Shown here one piece after another: positions 23,748 through 24,894 of a DNA stretch of 24,894 bases. The notes under the pieces were generated by a model. It worked only from the letters and a program-made list of their open reading frames with translations, did not search any database and was not told the origin of the DNA. How positions within the stretch are numbered: the first letter of the stretch is position 1; every line of letters begins with the position of its first letter. The translations under genes and the position numbers were made by a program. The DNA comes from an uncultured Lachnospiraceae bacterium. GTDB taxonomy: Bacteria > Bacillota > Clostridia > Lachnospirales > Lachnospiraceae. The stretch covers positions 296 to 25,189 of the forward strand of contig CAPQSW010000043.1 in NCBI GenBank assembly GCA_948688495.1, written 5' to 3'.

Positions 23748-24894
23748 AGTGAAGCCTCTGAAATGGAGTTTTCTGAGGCTTCGGCTTTTTTTAGCATTTC
23801 TAAAGCCCCCGTAACGCCCTTTGCTACCGTAAAACTCCACTTATGCGGCAGCATTTTCAAATAAACATCTATGTGGTTTTTATCGTTGATTACCATCTTG
23901 TCGAGTATTTGGGTGTAGTATTCATCCTCGTACTGGATACCGTTAATCAGCTCGTTAATGGCGTTCTTTATATCCGCCATCAATTTCTGCTGTTTCAGTA
24001 TCACTGCCTGCTGCTGTTCAATGCCCTCCATTGTAGACTTTAGCTTTTCAATATCCTCGTCATACTTGGCTCTTAGGGCAGTAAACTCGGTTTTGTCTAT
24101 ATCGCCGCTTGTGTAAAGGTCAATAAGACCTGTACGCTTTTTCTTGGCTTCTTCGATTTTCTCCGATAAGGCACTCGTGCTTGTTCCTGTTAAGTCTATC
24201 CGCATAACTGCGTCAATCGTCTTGGTGAGATTATCGACAACTTTCTGGCGGTTGATTTTCAGCTCCCTGCAAACAAGGTACAATAAATAAATCGCATCCT
24301 CATTGCGGATACTCTCGCCAGAGCAGCCCACTTGATTGCCCGCCTTGTCAATGTGCGGTCTGCCGTGATTTGCCGCTTCATAGCAACGCCACGCTTTGTA
24401 TCTGCTTCCGTCTTTGCGGGTCTTATATCGGGCAACATAGCTTGCTCCGCATCTGCCGCATTTGATTTTCCCAGAGAACGGATAGCGGTTGCTGTGTTTT
24501 GCCTTGCCCTCCTGCGAAAGCGATTTTGCATCCAAAATGCGGTTTGCCTTGTCGAAAAGCTCACGGGAGATAATCGGCTCGTGGTGGTCTTTGAGGATGA
24601 CAAATTCCTCCTGCCCGAGGTTTACTTTCTTTTCATGGGATAGGAAGTCTGGCGTATAGGTTTTTTTCTGCACTAAATCGCCGCAGTATTTTTCATTGCG
24701 GATAACACGGAGAATAACCGTATTCTGCCATTCCTTGACACGCATAGGCTCGATACCTTCCTCACGAAGCTCACGGGCGATAACATGAGTGCCTTTGCCT
24801 TCGTCCACGAACTTGTGGAAGATAAGGCGGACGATTTTTGCACCATCTTCATTGATAGTCATTTTCCCGTCTTTTACATCATAGCCGAGCATAC
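23711..24894 (-). CDS. Large serine recombinase (N-terminus outside the window)
   Basis: The last 394 residues of a serine integrase; the catalytic resolvase domain is cut off by the window edge. Seen are the end of the linker (LGYDV), the Recombinase domain (about 1-100 of this fragment, with VARELREEGIEPMRV-like sequence and VILRVIRNEKYCGD), and a zinc ribbon (KCGRCGASYV with later WRCYEA and CSGES). A coiled-coil region follows (about 230-310, EEAKKKRTGLIDLY to MEGIEQQQAVILKQQ), then a short C-terminal domain. It runs toward the cotJC junction. The last ten residues or so, ending NRPATSR, are encoded by antisense cotJC sequence, so the C-terminus depends on the insertion site. Transposon or prophage type cannot be told from this part. 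Confidence 0.93.
   Translation of the reverse strand, partial: MLGYDVKDGKMTINEDGAKIVRLIFHKFVDEGKGTHVIARELREEGIEPMRVKEWQNTVILRVIRNEKYCGDLVQKKTYTPDFLSHEKKVNLGQEEFVILKDHHEPIISRELFDKANRILDAKSLSQEGKAKHSNRYPFSGKIKCGRCGASYVARYKTRKDGSRYKAWRCYEAANHGRPHIDKAGNQVGCSGESIRNEDAIYLLYLVCRELKINRQKVVDNLTKTIDAVMRIDLTGTSTSALSEKIEEAKKKRTGLIDLYTSGDIDKTEFTALRAKYDEDIEKLKSTMEGIEQQQAVILKQQKLMADIKNAINELINGIQYEDEYYTQILDKMVINDKNHIDVYLKMLPHKWSFTVAKGVTGALEMLKKAEASENSISEASLPISVNRPATSR
23735..23750. other. Attachment-site junction of the element in cotJC
   Basis: CotJC homology ends at the codons for TDIG (to 23747), and element-type sequence (terminator, recombinase) begins by 23751. The crossover should fall within GACGGATATAGGTAGT (23735-23750). 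The exact two-base core cannot be fixed without the other junction. Confidence 0.7.
23742..24894. mobile_element. End of an integrated element carrying a serine recombinase
   Basis: The integrated DNA starts at the cotJC junction and continues past the right edge. Only the recombinase gene and a boundary terminator are visible. Size, cargo and type (prophage, ICE or transposon) are unknown. Confidence 0.8.
23751..23792 (+). terminator. Strong rho-independent terminator at the element edge
   Basis: GAAGCCTC (23751-23758) pairs with GAGGCTTC (23775-23782), extended inside by GAAA/TTTC, and is followed by seven T (23786-23792). It would stop cotJ transcription just inside the element. The same bases are coding on the minus strand, for the recombinase C-terminal segment KAEASENSISEAS. 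Confidence 0.88.

Overview
The window looks like a stretch of chromosome from a spore-forming, low-to-mid GC Firmicute, most likely a member of Lachnospiraceae (Clostridium cluster XIVa). The basis is the cotJABC spore-coat operon, the WalRK-like system with a GerMN lipoprotein next to comEC and holA, secreted lysine-rich Ig-like and GH43 proteins typical of gut clostridia, strong AGGAGG ribosome sites and A/T-rich sigma-A promoters. This is inferred from protein character; no search was run.

The two ends are mobile DNA and the middle is host backbone. At the left (1-1200), a tyrosine integrase preceded by the tail of another small gene marks the end of an integrated element. It is followed by short direct repeats and an N-terminally deleted Uma2-type nuclease remnant. 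Next come a small membrane protein, a tRNA-Thr(CGT) with its own promoter and terminator, and a perforated inverted repeat. From 2.5 to 7.5 kb on the minus strand, a secreted Ig-like protein, a secreted GH43 glycosidase and a membrane diguanylate cyclase form a probable operon for carbohydrate use or surface behaviour.

From 7.6 to 17.9 kb, still on the minus strand, are core genes. comEA (TTG start, predicted lipoprotein), an OmpR-type regulator, its histidine kinase, a double-GerMN lipoprotein, comEC and holA are packed with ATGA overlaps or short gaps behind one clear promoter. They are followed by lepA-hemW with its own promoter. The layout puts a cell-envelope type two-component system inside a DNA-uptake operon.

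From 18.0 to 20.0 kb on the plus strand is a YtrA-type GntR regulator, ABC ATPase and permease operon, with a palindromic probable operator over its promoter -10 box. It converges with, and overlaps by 14 bp, a minus-strand operon (DUF975 membrane protein, VanR-like regulator, VanS-like kinase).

At the right end, cotJA and cotJB are intact, but cotJC stops matching its family after about 62 codons, just before the metal-binding ExxH region. Beyond that point lie a strong terminator and a large serine recombinase gene running toward the junction and reading through it into cotJC. This is best explained as an element integrated in cotJC. Whether it excises during sporulation to restore cotJC, as skin-type elements do, is the most interesting question here.
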